A model generated the notes under the pieces. It was not told the DNA's origin. It saw only the letters and a program-made list of their open reading frames with translations, and ran no database searches. A DNA stretch of 64,000 bases from NCBI RefSeq assembly GCF_001634365.1, contig NZ_CP014578.1:1860001-1924000 (forward strand), given 5' to 3'. This document shows, piece after piece, positions 56,371-64,000 of the stretch. Every line of letters starts with the position of its first letter. Position 1 is the first letter of the stretch. The stretch comes from Paraburkholderia phytofirmans OLGA172 (GTDB taxonomy: Bacteria > Pseudomonadota > Gammaproteobacteria > Burkholderiales > Burkholderiaceae). A program made the translations under genes and the position numbers.

Positions 56371-57239
56371 TGAATAACGACCACGATTCCAGCTTGCCTG
56401 AGGGGCCCGATCTGCGGGCGCTGTCGGCGTTTGTCGACGGCGAGTTGCCGCCTGTCGAGCGCGCCGCGATCGAGGCGCAACTGCCGCAGCAACCGCAGGC
56501 TGCCGCGAGAGTGGCTGCGTGGCAGGCGCAGAAAGCGGCGCTGCAGGCGCTGTGCGGTGCGTCACAGCGCAACGGCGAGCGCAGCGAGCACAGCGGTAGC
56601 GTCGGGGGCATCGGGGGCGTCGGGCAGAGCGACGCCGACGAGCCGGCCTTCATCGTGGTGCGGCGGCCGACGCCGTGGTGGCAACGCGTCGGGCTTGCGG
56701 CGTGCTGGCTCGCGGCAGGCGCGGGTCTCGCGCTCGCCTTGGGACCGCTCGCGCCGCGTCTGACGGGCGGCGCATGGAACGGACTGGGCGGCCAGCCGCC
56801 GAGCTTTGCCGAGCGCGCCGACATCGCCTATGCGGTGTACACGCCCGAGCGGCGGCATCCGGTCGAAGTCGCGGCGAGCGAGGAAGAGCATCTGATCAAC
56901 TGGTTGTCCAAGCGCCTGAACCGGCCGCTGTCGGTGCCGTCGTTGCAGGAGTACGGTTATTCGCTGGTGGGTGGGCGTTTGCTGCCCGGCGAAGCGGGGC
57001 CGGCCGCGCAGTTCATGTACGAGAACCCCAGCGGCGCGCGGCTTACGCTGTATATCACGGGTATTTCTCGCGACGAAACCGCGTTTCGCCTGTTCCGCGA
57101 AGGTAACCGGCGGACTTTCTACTGGGTCAGCGACCGCATGGGCTACGCGTTGTCCGGGCCGATTGCGGAAGGCAAGCTGCGCTCGATTGCGATCGAGGTG
57201 TGCAGCGCGCTCGGCGGCAAACCGGAGGCCTGGCAGTAG
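56370..57239 (+). CDS. Membrane anti-sigma factor
   Basis: 289 residues. An N-terminal anti-sigma-like domain with LRALSAFVDGELPPVERAAIEAQLPQQPQ (zinc-finger-like RsiW/ChrR region without the usual His-Cys-Cys set). One membrane helix near 110-130 (VGLAACWLAAGAGLALALGPL), then a periplasmic part with VSDRMGYALSGPIAEGKLRSIAIEV. It holds the ECF sigma factor coded just upstream; the stop and start overlap (TGATG). The signal it senses is unknown. Confidence 0.85.
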   Translation: MNNDHDSSLPEGPDLRALSAFVDGELPPVERAAIEAQLPQQPQAAARVAAWQAQKAALQALCGASQRNGERSEHSGSVGGIGGVGQSDADEPAFIVVRRPTPWWQRVGLAACWLAAGAGLALALGPLAPRLTGGAWNGLGGQPPSFAERADIAYAVYTPERRHPVEVAASEEEHLINWLSKRLNRPLSVPSLQEYGYSLVGGRLLPGEAGPAAQFMYENPSGARLTLYITGISRDETAFRLFREGNRRTFYWVSDRMGYALSGPIAEGKLRSIAIEVCSALGGKPEAWQ

Positions 57240-57509
57240 CGCTGAACGCAGGGCAAGCACCTGGGACCCGCGCAAAACGCAGGCCACACCAGCCGGCTGC
57301 AACACGCTGTAACAGAACCGCCTGGCACTCGCGCGCGCTGTCGGAATAGCGTCGCGCGGCGTTTCGTTTACTCGCTGCAGGATCATGCTGTCCCGCCTTG
57401 CCTGCGCGGTGGGACGGCACGGTCTCGTGCGAGGCGAACCGACGGGGTCTTTACGGTGTCGACACGCTTTTTGCGAGTCGCAACGCCGGCGCGTCGAGGC
57501 AGCGAAATC

Positions 57510-58001
57510 ATGCTTACTTTTCATCAGTTCGGCACGGGGCTGTGTTCCGGCGTAGCGTGTCTGTGCCTGTGCGCCGCAAGCGTTGCGCCGGTCGAGGCGC
57601 AATCGGACGTGGATGCGCCGTTGAACGACACTTCGACGTGCCGCTTAGTCGTGGGTCAGGCGGAAATCGATGGCGTCATGCAACAGGTCAGCGGCCGCGC
57701 GTGCCTGCAGCCCGACGGCAGCTGGCAGATAGTCGAAGACGATGCCGCCGCGCTGGCTTTGGCGCCGGCTCCGGTGTATTACTACGATCCATGGTACTGG
57801 GGGCCGCCGGTGGTATTCGCTGGCGGCGTGTCGGTCATTTTCGTCGACCGCTTTCATCATTTTCATCACATGGATCATGTGCGTTATGCGCAGGGGCCAA
57901 ATGGAATGGGTGCGCGCGGTAACTGGCATGGCGGCGCGTCGACGCACATGTGGAGCGGCATGTCGCACGGCAGCAGCGGCGGCGGTGGGATGCACCGCTA
58001 G
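57510..58001 (+). CDS. Secreted protein with Tyr/Trp and His-rich parts
   Basis: 163 residues from ATG 57510 (GAGGCAG before it; a GTG at 57456 would add an Arg-rich stretch). A signal peptide ends near residue 30 (VAPVEAQ). The middle has STCRLVVGQAEIDGVMQQVSGRACLQPDGSWQIVED with two Cys, a pattern seen in small surface/periplasmic proteins. Then YYYDPWYWGPPVVF, a hydrophobic stretch, HHFHHMDH and a Gly/His/Met-rich tail (STHMWSGMSHGSSGGGGMHR) that could bind metal. Function unknown. Confidence 0.7.
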   Translation: MLTFHQFGTGLCSGVACLCLCAASVAPVEAQSDVDAPLNDTSTCRLVVGQAEIDGVMQQVSGRACLQPDGSWQIVEDDAAALALAPAPVYYYDPWYWGPPVVFAGGVSVIFVDRFHHFHHMDHVRYAQGPNGMGARGNWHGGASTHMWSGMSHGSSGGGGMHR

Positions 58002-58040
58002 CTTGCCGCCAGCCGCACGGGTGGCCGCAAAGGAGAGACC

Positions 58041-59618
58041 TTGACGCGCAGTTTGCCGCCGAAAGTTTCCGCCGCCGGGTTCGATCGCGCGCTCGACGCT
58101 TGGCGCTCGATCGTCGGTGAGCCGCAGGTGGTCACCTCGGCCGCCGGGCTCGCCGCGTATCTCGATCCGTTCGCGCCCGGCGAGCGAGAAGCGTTCTCCG
58201 CGTCCGCCGCGCTGCTGCCCGCATCCGTCGATGAGATCCGCGCAGTGTTGCGGATTGCCAATCAATTTCGCATTCCGCTGTGGACGGTCTCAACCGGACG
58301 CAACTTCGCGTACGGTGGCGCTGCTCCGCGGCTGGCGGGTTCGGTGGTGCTCGATCTGCAGCGGATGAACCGCATCATCGAAGTGAACGAAACACTCGCC
58401 TACGCGCTGGTCGAACCGGGCGTCAGCTACTTCGATCTCTACGCGCATCTGCGCGACAAAGGCTACAAGCTCTGGGTCGATCCGCCCGCGGCGGGCTGGG
58501 GCAGCGTGATCGGCAATACGCTCGAGCGGGGCTTCGGCTATACCGCGTACGGCGATCACGCGGCGGCGCAGTGCGGCATGGAAGTGGTGCTCGCCAACGG
58601 CGACGTGCTGCGCACAGGAATGGGCGGAATCGAAATCGGCACCACGTGGCAACTGTATCAACCGGGTTATGGGCCTTCCTTCGACGCGATGTTCATGCAG
58701 TCGAACTATGGCATCGTCACCAAGCTCGGTGTCTGGCTGATGCCCGCGCCGCCCGCGTATCTGCTCGGCGAAATCAAGTTTCGGCACGAAGCGGATCTCG
58801 AAACGATCGTCGAACGCTTGCGGCCGTTGCGGCTCGATGAAACGATCCGCAATAACGCGGTGATCGAAGGCGGTTTGCGCCGGGCCGCGGGACTGTCGGC
58901 ACGTCAGCAGTGGTACGACGGCAAAGGTGCGATGCCCGAGAACGCGGTCGCGGCGATGCTCGACAAGCTGAATGTGGGCCGCTGGAATCTGCATTTCGCG
59001 CTGTACGGGACGCCTGAATTGATCGACGCGCGCTATGCGATCGTGCAGCGCGCGTTCGCCCGCGTGCCGCAGGCGAAACTTTCGGCAGCTCGCTATGCGG
59101 GCGATGCGCAACCCGCCGCGGGCGGCGATCGCAATCTGGCCGGCATCCCCGCGATGAGCGCGTTCCGCATGCTCGACTGGCGCGGCGGCGCGGGTGCCCA
59201 TGTGGACTTCGCGCCGGTGTGCCCGGCGACCGGGCGCGACGCGCTGCGCCAATACACGATGGTGAAGACGCGAGCGGCGGAATACGGCTTCGATTACTAC
59301 GGTGGTTTTACGGCGGGTGTGCGTCATCTGCATCACATCTTCGCGGCGATCTTCGACCGCGACGACGCGAACCAGGTCGAGCAGGCCGGTGCTTTACTGC
59401 GCTCGCTGATGAGCGACGCACGCGCGGCGGGTTACGGCGAATATCGCGCGCATCTCGCGTATATGGATTTCGCCGCGGCGCAGTACAGTTTCAACGATGG
59501 CGCGTTGCTGCGGCTCTCGGAAACGATCAAGGACGCACTCGACCCGAACGGCATTCTCGCGCCGGGCAAGCAGGGGATCTGGCCGGCGGCGTGGCGCGAC
59601 CGGCGGGGTTATACGTGA
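58041..59618 (+). CDS. FAD-linked oxidase of the p-cresol methylhydroxylase / vanillyl-alcohol oxidase type
   Basis: 525 residues from TTG 58041, with AAGGAG before it. FAD_binding_4 domain in the N-terminal half (ALLPASVDEIRAVLRIANQFRIPLWTVSTGRNFAYGGAAPRLAGSVVLDLQRMNRIIEVNETLAYALVEPGVSYFDLYAHL, GSVIGNTLERGFGYTAYGDH), then the VAO-type C-terminal domain (MQSNYGIVTKLGVWLMP, YDYYGGFTAGVRHLHHIF-like region). These flavoenzymes oxidise para-alkylphenols; PchF binds FAD to a Tyr, VAO to a His. The substrate cannot be told. No c-type cytochrome subunit (pchC) is next to it. Confidence 0.85.
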   Translation: MTRSLPPKVSAAGFDRALDAWRSIVGEPQVVTSAAGLAAYLDPFAPGEREAFSASAALLPASVDEIRAVLRIANQFRIPLWTVSTGRNFAYGGAAPRLAGSVVLDLQRMNRIIEVNETLAYALVEPGVSYFDLYAHLRDKGYKLWVDPPAAGWGSVIGNTLERGFGYTAYGDHAAAQCGMEVVLANGDVLRTGMGGIEIGTTWQLYQPGYGPSFDAMFMQSNYGIVTKLGVWLMPAPPAYLLGEIKFRHEADLETIVERLRPLRLDETIRNNAVIEGGLRRAAGLSARQQWYDGKGAMPENAVAAMLDKLNVGRWNLHFALYGTPELIDARYAIVQRAFARVPQAKLSAARYAGDAQPAAGGDRNLAGIPAMSAFRMLDWRGGAGAHVDFAPVCPATGRDALRQYTMVKTRAAEYGFDYYGGFTAGVRHLHHIFAAIFDRDDANQVEQAGALLRSLMSDARAAGYGEYRAHLAYMDFAAAQYSFNDGALLRLSETIKDALDPNGILAPGKQGIWPAAWRDRRGYT

Positions 59619-59677
59619 GGTGCGTGAGGTGCGTGAGGTGCGTGACGGAGGTGACGGAGGTGACGGATGTGACGTGT
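59615..59677. repeat. Seven 9-bp tandem units at the oxidase 3-prime end
   Basis: Seven GTGA-starting 9-bp units: three of GTGAGGTGC, then two of GTGACGGAG, one GTGACGGAT and one GTGACGTGT. The first unit contains the TGA stop of the FAD oxidase. Confidence 0.85.
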
Positions 59678-59730
59678 GCGAGAGGCAAATGTCGTGGGTG
59701 ACATTCGCGAGTTGATGGCGTAAGCAAACA

Positions 59731-60138
59731 ATGGACCGACGCACTTTCATGATGACCGGCGCATGGCTTTCGACCGCGGCAGGTGGTGCGTGGCCGTGGC
59801 TCGCGCATGCAGCCGCCCGCCGCGACACGCTCGCCGTGATCGACTCCACGCTCGCGGGCGGCCCTGCATTCGCCGACTACGTCGCCCATATGAAGCTGTC
59901 TGCCTTCGAAACTGGCGACGACATCGGCGTGCTCTGGTACACCACACTTGCGCCGCGTCTCAGGCAAACGCCTGCGCAATCGCCGGCGTCGCTGATCGGC
60001 CTCATACGCGCATCCGATTACTTCGTGCTCAGGGAACTGGCCACCCGCATAGGCCACATGGGCGAGCACAGCGTCGAGCAGGGCGCCGGGCCCATCGGGC
60101 ATGTCGCCTTCGCGCTGACGCCGCGCCTTCTACGCTAG
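59731..60138 (+). CDS. Small Tat-signal hypothetical protein, 135 aa
   Basis: N terminus MDRRTFMMTGAWLSTAAGGAWPWLAHAA is a Tat signal (RRTFMM). The mature part of about 105 residues has LAVIDSTLAGGPAFADYVAHMK and TGDDIGVLWYTTLAPRL, then IRASDYFVLRELATRIGHM. Tat export means it folds, perhaps with a cofactor, before crossing. It lies 112 bases after the oxidase and may be its partner. Its stop overlaps the stop of the convergent DUF1571 gene (CTAG). I do not recognise the family. Confidence 0.7.
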   Translation: MDRRTFMMTGAWLSTAAGGAWPWLAHAAARRDTLAVIDSTLAGGPAFADYVAHMKLSAFETGDDIGVLWYTTLAPRLRQTPAQSPASLIGLIRASDYFVLRELATRIGHMGEHSVEQGAGPIGHVAFALTPRLLR

Positions 60139-61157
60139 AACTTATAGGCCTTGTTCTTCGGATCGAAGGTCGAGTCGTCGAAGGTTTTCGGCGTGATGCT
60201 TTCGAAGACGATCTTCTCGAAGATCTTGCCGTCGTTGTTATATGACTCGACCGTGCGGAAATACGGATGCCGCAGATCCAGCCCGAGCGTTTCCTTCTTC
60301 GCATAGAACTGCGGCTGGCCGGTCGGCGCTTCGACGGTGAAGGCCACCACGCGCACGCCTTCGATCGTTGTCACTGCCACCTGGGTCGAGCGCGGCAAGC
60401 CGGTTTCGATGTATTTCTTGCCTTCGGAGAGATACTGGCCGGCAATGTACTCGGTGCCGAGATCGCGCACCTGGTGGTTCGACTGCGCACGGGCGAGGGC
60501 GCCGTTCAGCGAGGTCCACAGCGGCATCACGTTCATGATGCCGCCGAGGTGGCCATACATTTCGTCGGTGCGTCTGGATTCGTCGTAGATGATTTCCTGA
60601 CCGGCGTGCGCACCGTCGGGCAGCCACTTTGCGTAGATCCGCAGCGGATCGTGGGCGATGCGCACCAGCATGTGATCGGGCTTGTCGGGCCACTGGCCGT
60701 GAATGCGTTCCGAGCGCGACATGACGAACTCGTACGACGGGTAACCGTTCGGCCCTTCCTTGATGTAACGCGGCAATGCAAGCGGATCGAGCGACTGGAA
60801 CAGGGCGACCAGTTGCGCGTCGTCGAGCTTCTCCATTGCGCCGCTTTGTTGCGCGGCGCGCAGCCACTTGACCTGCTGATCCAGCGTGAGCTTGCCGACC
60901 TGCGAGGGCGGCGTGGTCGGCGCCTTGACAGCGCTGGCGGTATCGAGCGCGGGCGGTGTGGCGTCGTTCTGCGCGAACGCCGGTGGCGCGAGCGCAGCGG
61001 CGCTGGCTACCAGCACGCCGATCAGGAGTCCCCGCGACGAAACCGCAGGTAATGACGCAGTCAGGGACGCATTCAATGTGGCGTTTTCCGACAAAAAACG
61101 GGCGAGGCGCATGAAGGCCGGTGAACGGCGCGAGCGTACGGACAGGCTGTGCTTCAT
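60135..61157 (-). CDS. DUF1571 exported protein
   Basis: 340 residues; CGGAGAG before ATG 61157. The N terminus is long and basic before the hydrophobic signal (GLLIGVLVASAAALAPPAFAQ, about 43-63). The core matches DUF1571 in outline: YPSYEFVMSRSERIHGQWPDKPDHMLVRIAHDPLRIYAKWLPDGAHAGQEIIYDESRR, then LPRSTQVAVTTIEGVRVVAFTVEAP and ETLGLDLRHPYFRTVESYNNDGKIFEKIVFESITP. The fold may be LolA-like (lipid-binding beta half-barrel). It is downstream of fadD by 48 bases on the same strand, so it may act in lipid handling at the envelope. Confidence 0.75.
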   Translation of the reverse strand: MKHSLSVRSRRSPAFMRLARFLSENATLNASLTASLPAVSSRGLLIGVLVASAAALAPPAFAQNDATPPALDTASAVKAPTTPPSQVGKLTLDQQVKWLRAAQQSGAMEKLDDAQLVALFQSLDPLALPRYIKEGPNGYPSYEFVMSRSERIHGQWPDKPDHMLVRIAHDPLRIYAKWLPDGAHAGQEIIYDESRRTDEMYGHLGGIMNVMPLWTSLNGALARAQSNHQVRDLGTEYIAGQYLSEGKKYIETGLPRSTQVAVTTIEGVRVVAFTVEAPTGQPQFYAKKETLGLDLRHPYFRTVESYNNDGKIFEKIVFESITPKTFDDSTFDPKNKAYKF

Positions 61158-61205
61158 GAAACTCTCCGAAATGATGGCGGCGCGTGGTATCGAGCGCCTC
61201 GCCTG

Positions 61206-63035
61206 TCAGGCAGGTTTTTGCTTCGCGAGTTCCTCGTCGCGCAGCGCGCGGCGCAGAATCTTGCCGACATTGGTTTGCGGCAGCTCGTCACGGAACTCGA
61301 CGAGCTTTGGCACCTTGTACCCGGTGAGGTTCTTGCGGCAGTGGGCGATCACCTGTTCCGCGGTCAGCGACGGATTGCGCTTGACGATGAACGCCTTCAC
61401 CCGTTCGCCTTGCGCCGCGTCGGGCACGCCGATTGCGGCGACTTCGCGCACGTCCGGAAGCATCGCGATCACGTCTTCGATCTCGTTCGGGTAGACGTTG
61501 AAGCCCGACACCAGGATCATGTCTTTTTTCCGGTCGATCAGGCGGATGAAGCCGCGCGAATCCATCACGCCAATGTCGCCGGTGGCGAGCCAGCCGGCGT
61601 CGTCGATCACCTTGGCGGTTTCTTCCGGGCGATTCCAGTAGCCTTTCATCACCTGGGGTCCCTGCACGCACAGTTCGCCCGGTTCGCCGATGTTCGCCCA
61701 TGTACCGTCGTCTTTCCTGAAGCGCACTTGCGTGGACGGCGCGGGCAAACCGATCGAGCCTTCGAAGTCGTGCAGATTGGTCAGGTCCACCGGATTCATC
61801 GACACGATCGGCGAGCACTCGGTCAGCCCATAGCCTTCGATGATCGGCTTGCCGGTGACCGCCTTGAAGCGATCGGCGACCGACTTCTGCGTGGCCATGC
61901 CGCCGGCCATCGCGAGCTTCAGGTTCGAGAAGTCGCGCTTGCAGAACTCCTCGTTGTCGAGGAACGCGTTGTAGAGCGTGTTGACCGCCGTCATGCCGGT
62001 GAATTTCTCGTGACGGATGATCATCATCACGCGCTTCATGTCGCGCGGATTGGCGATCAGGATATTGCGCCCGCCGAGCCCCATGAAGATCAGCGCGTTC
62101 ACGGTCAGCGAATAGATGTGATAAAGCGGCAGCGGCGTGAGCACCGTTTCGATCTCGCCGCTCAACTGGCCTTCGGACCACGCCTTCGCCTGCAACAGAT
62201 TGGCGATGATGTTCCTGTGCGTGAGCATTGCGCCTTTGGCCACGCCGGTGGTGCCGCCGGTGTATTGCAGGAAGGCGATGTCGTGGTGCGTGGGGCGCAC
62301 GGGCGTCAGCGGCCGCGTGTAGCCGATCGAGAGCGCTTCGAGCAGCGGCACCGCTTTCGGCAGGTTGTACTTCGGCACCATCTTCTTCACGCGGCGCAGC
62401 ATGAAATTGAGCAGACGTCCCTTCAGATTCGGGCCGTCGGCGAGCAGATCGCCGAGCCCCGTCACGATGACGTTCTGTATCCTGGTGCCCGGCAGCGCGT
62501 CTTCAACGGTCTTCGCGAAGTTCTCGAACACGATGATGGTTTGCGCGCCGCTGTCCTTCAACTGATGCGCAAGCTCGCGCACCGTGTAAAGCGGATTGAC
62601 GTTGACCACCACACCGCCCGCCTTGAGCACACCGAACAGCGACACCGGATACTGAAACGTGTTCGGCAGCATGATCGCGACGCGCTCGCCGGGCTTCACA
62701 CCGATGCTTTGCAGATACGCGGCGAACGCAGCCGCCTTGCGGCCGAGCTCGCCATACGTCAGGTTCGCGCCGACGCTCACATACGCGACGCGCTCGCGGA
62801 ACTCGGCGATGCATTCGTCGAAGAACTGCACGAGCGATTCGTACTGGTTGACGTCGATCTCCCGCGGCACGTCGGCCGGATACGACGCGTACCAGATACC
62901 GTCGGTGTTGGGCGCGTGATTTGCCGCCTGACCGGGCGTCTGACTGCGCATTTGACCGGGCGTCTGGCCCGCTCTATTCGCGAGCGGTGCGGATCCGACG
63001 GCGGGCGAGAGCGGGGCTTGCGTGGGCTGGGTCAT
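61206..63035 (-). CDS. fadD: FadD-type long-chain acyl-CoA ligase
   Basis: 609 residues; AGGAGA before ATG 63035. The first 45 residues are a Pro/Gln/Ala-rich extension with repeated QTPGQ; the conserved part starts at WYASYPADVPREIDVNQYESL. AMP-binding motif YTGGTTGVAKGAML (Tyr 258), then IIEGYGLTECSP and WLATGDIGVMDSRGFIRLIDRKKDMILVSGFNVYPNEIED, ending VGKILRRALRDEELAKQKPA. It makes acyl-CoA from fatty acid, ATP and CoA, feeding beta-oxidation or lipid synthesis. Between thiolase and DUF1571 genes. Confidence 0.93.
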   Translation of the reverse strand: MTQPTQAPLSPAVGSAPLANRAGQTPGQMRSQTPGQAANHAPNTDGIWYASYPADVPREIDVNQYESLVQFFDECIAEFRERVAYVSVGANLTYGELGRKAAAFAAYLQSIGVKPGERVAIMLPNTFQYPVSLFGVLKAGGVVVNVNPLYTVRELAHQLKDSGAQTIIVFENFAKTVEDALPGTRIQNVIVTGLGDLLADGPNLKGRLLNFMLRRVKKMVPKYNLPKAVPLLEALSIGYTRPLTPVRPTHHDIAFLQYTGGTTGVAKGAMLTHRNIIANLLQAKAWSEGQLSGEIETVLTPLPLYHIYSLTVNALIFMGLGGRNILIANPRDMKRVMMIIRHEKFTGMTAVNTLYNAFLDNEEFCKRDFSNLKLAMAGGMATQKSVADRFKAVTGKPIIEGYGLTECSPIVSMNPVDLTNLHDFEGSIGLPAPSTQVRFRKDDGTWANIGEPGELCVQGPQVMKGYWNRPEETAKVIDDAGWLATGDIGVMDSRGFIRLIDRKKDMILVSGFNVYPNEIEDVIAMLPDVREVAAIGVPDAAQGERVKAFIVKRNPSLTAEQVIAHCRKNLTGYKVPKLVEFRDELPQTNVGKILRRALRDEELAKQKPA

Positions 63036-63184
63036 CGTTCGTCTCCTGAAGCAGGCGCTTCATCTGTTTGTGTGCTGGTCTTGCAGCCAGTCATGCAGTA
63101 ATCAAGGTAGTAATCAACGCGGTCATTGCAGCAGCCTTCAAAGCCAGGCATGGATTGAAGCACGTGCTGAGCGAGCGGCGACGC

Positions 63185-64000
63185 TCAGCGTTCCAGCATC
63201 GCCACCACGCCCTGGCCGCCCGCTGCGCAGATCGAGATCAGCCCGCGCGCGGTGCCGGCCGGCTTGTCGAGTTGTGCGAGCATTTTCGCGAGTCCGGCGA
63301 CGATGCGGCCACCCGTGGCGGCAAACGGATGGCCGGTGGCGAGCGAGCTGCCGTTCACATTCAATTTTGTCCGGTCGATCGCGCCGAATGGCCCGGGCAT
63401 GCCGAGCTGCGTGCGGCAATACTCGTCATCCTGCCACGCCGCTAGCGTGCACAACACCTGCGCGGCGAACGCTTCGTGAATCTCATACAGATCGAAGTCC
63501 TGCAAGGTGAGCCCGGCGCGCGCCAGCATGCGCGGCACGGCGTAGGCAGGCGCCATCAGCAGGCCTTCTTTCTTGTCGAAAAAGTCGATGGCGGCGGTTT
63601 CGGACCAGCTCAGATACGCCAGCACCGGCAGGTCATGTCTGGCCGCCCATTCTTCGCTCGCTAGCAACACGGCGGAAGCACCGTCCGTCAGCGGGGTCGA
63701 ATTGCCGGCGGTCAGCGTGCCCGCGTCGCGATCGAATACCGGCTTCAGACCGGAGAGTTTTTCGAGCGTCAGGTCCGAACGCAGATTGTTGTCTCGCGCA
63801 AGGCCACGGTACGGCGTCATCAGATCGTTGACGAAGCCGCGCGCATACGCGTCGCTGAGCTTGCGGTGGCTGTCGTAGGCGAGCACGTCCTGCGCTTCGC
63901 GCGAGATGTTCCAGCGCTTGGCCATCAGCTCGCAATGCTCGCCCATCGACAGCCCGGTGCGCGGCTCGACGTTGCGCGGCAAAAGCGGTTTGAAAAACAT
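63185..64000 (-). CDS. Acetyl-CoA acyltransferase (thiolase), cut by the window edge
   Basis: 271 C-terminal residues; the N-terminal part with the active-site Cys lies beyond 64000. Motifs: AGNSTPLTDGASAVLLAS, YEIHEAFAAQV, NVNGSSLATGHPFAATGGRI (catalytic His in GHP), and the C-terminal Cys loop ICAAGGQGVVAMLER. The GGQG motif carries Ala-Ala where most thiolases have Cys-Gly-Gly, keeping the Cys. FadI-like thiolases cleave 3-ketoacyl-CoA in beta-oxidation; the leftward fadD and DUF1571 genes follow 149 bases later. Confidence 0.88.
   Translation of the reverse strand: MFFKPLLPRNVEPRTGLSMGEHCELMAKRWNISREAQDVLAYDSHRKLSDAYARGFVNDLMTPYRGLARDNNLRSDLTLEKLSGLKPVFDRDAGTLTAGNSTPLTDGASAVLLASEEWAARHDLPVLAYLSWSETAAIDFFDKKEGLLMAPAYAVPRMLARAGLTLQDFDLYEIHEAFAAQVLCTLAAWQDDEYCRTQLGMPGPFGAIDRTKLNVNGSSLATGHPFAATGGRIVAGLAKMLAQLDKPAGTARGLISICAAGGQGVVAMLER

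Overview
The window looks like a chromosome segment of a Burkholderiaceae bacterium, most likely Paraburkholderia or a close Burkholderia relative. The base composition is high in GC, and several genes have GTG or TTG starts (rimP, rluB, the FAD oxidase). The order scpB-rluB-rimP-nusA-infB-rbfA-truB followed by emrBA and typA, a second long-tailed Hfq, and families common in Burkholderia (DUF2968, DUF3613, DUF2147, DUF1571) all point the same way. This is inference from the sequence; no database was searched.

Region 1-6.4 kb holds small secreted proteins, a DUF218/YdcF-type membrane protein, a lone DUF4096 (IS5-type transposase N-terminal) protein, a LysR regulator and a class I/II aminotransferase. 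Region 6.4-16.5 kb is core machinery: chromosome segregation (scpB), rRNA pseudouridylation (rluB) and the transcription/translation cluster rimP-nusA-infB, then rbfA and truB, with a terminator-like hairpin in the rimP leader. Region 16.6-21.7 kb is a leftward marR-nodT-emrA-emrB tripartite efflux operon. typA/bipA follows, and then a leftward gene with the Cys/His/Asp layout of a YopT-type (C58) cysteine protease, a likely secreted effector.

Region 25.5-32.5 kb encodes 2-oxoglutarate dehydrogenase (odhA-odhB-lpdA) and the ZapE ATPase. Region 32.7-39 kb has a second lone DUF4096 protein, a DUF2147 protein, and a leftward group of two paralogous low-complexity Gly/Ser/Thr-rich lipoproteins followed by a TpsB/ShlB-type outer-membrane transporter without a recognisable TpsA. 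Region 39.6-53.5 kb is a full Tad/Flp pilus locus in order: flp pilin, prepilin peptidase, tadE, cpaB, secretin, tadZ, tadA, tadB, tadC, tadD, a DUF3613 protein, tadG, a sigma-54-type activator and a DUF2968 protein.

Region 53.5-57.3 kb is rich in short tandem repeats. It carries two small proteins, an Hfq2-like RNA chaperone and an ECF sigma/anti-sigma pair behind a tiny secreted protein. Region 57.5-64 kb has a His-rich secreted protein, a p-cresol-methylhydroxylase/vanillyl-alcohol-oxidase type flavoenzyme, a small Tat-signal protein, and a leftward lipid set: thiolase (cut by the window end), a FadD-type acyl-CoA ligase and a DUF1571 protein. I saw no tRNA, rRNA, CRISPR array or complete insertion sequence.
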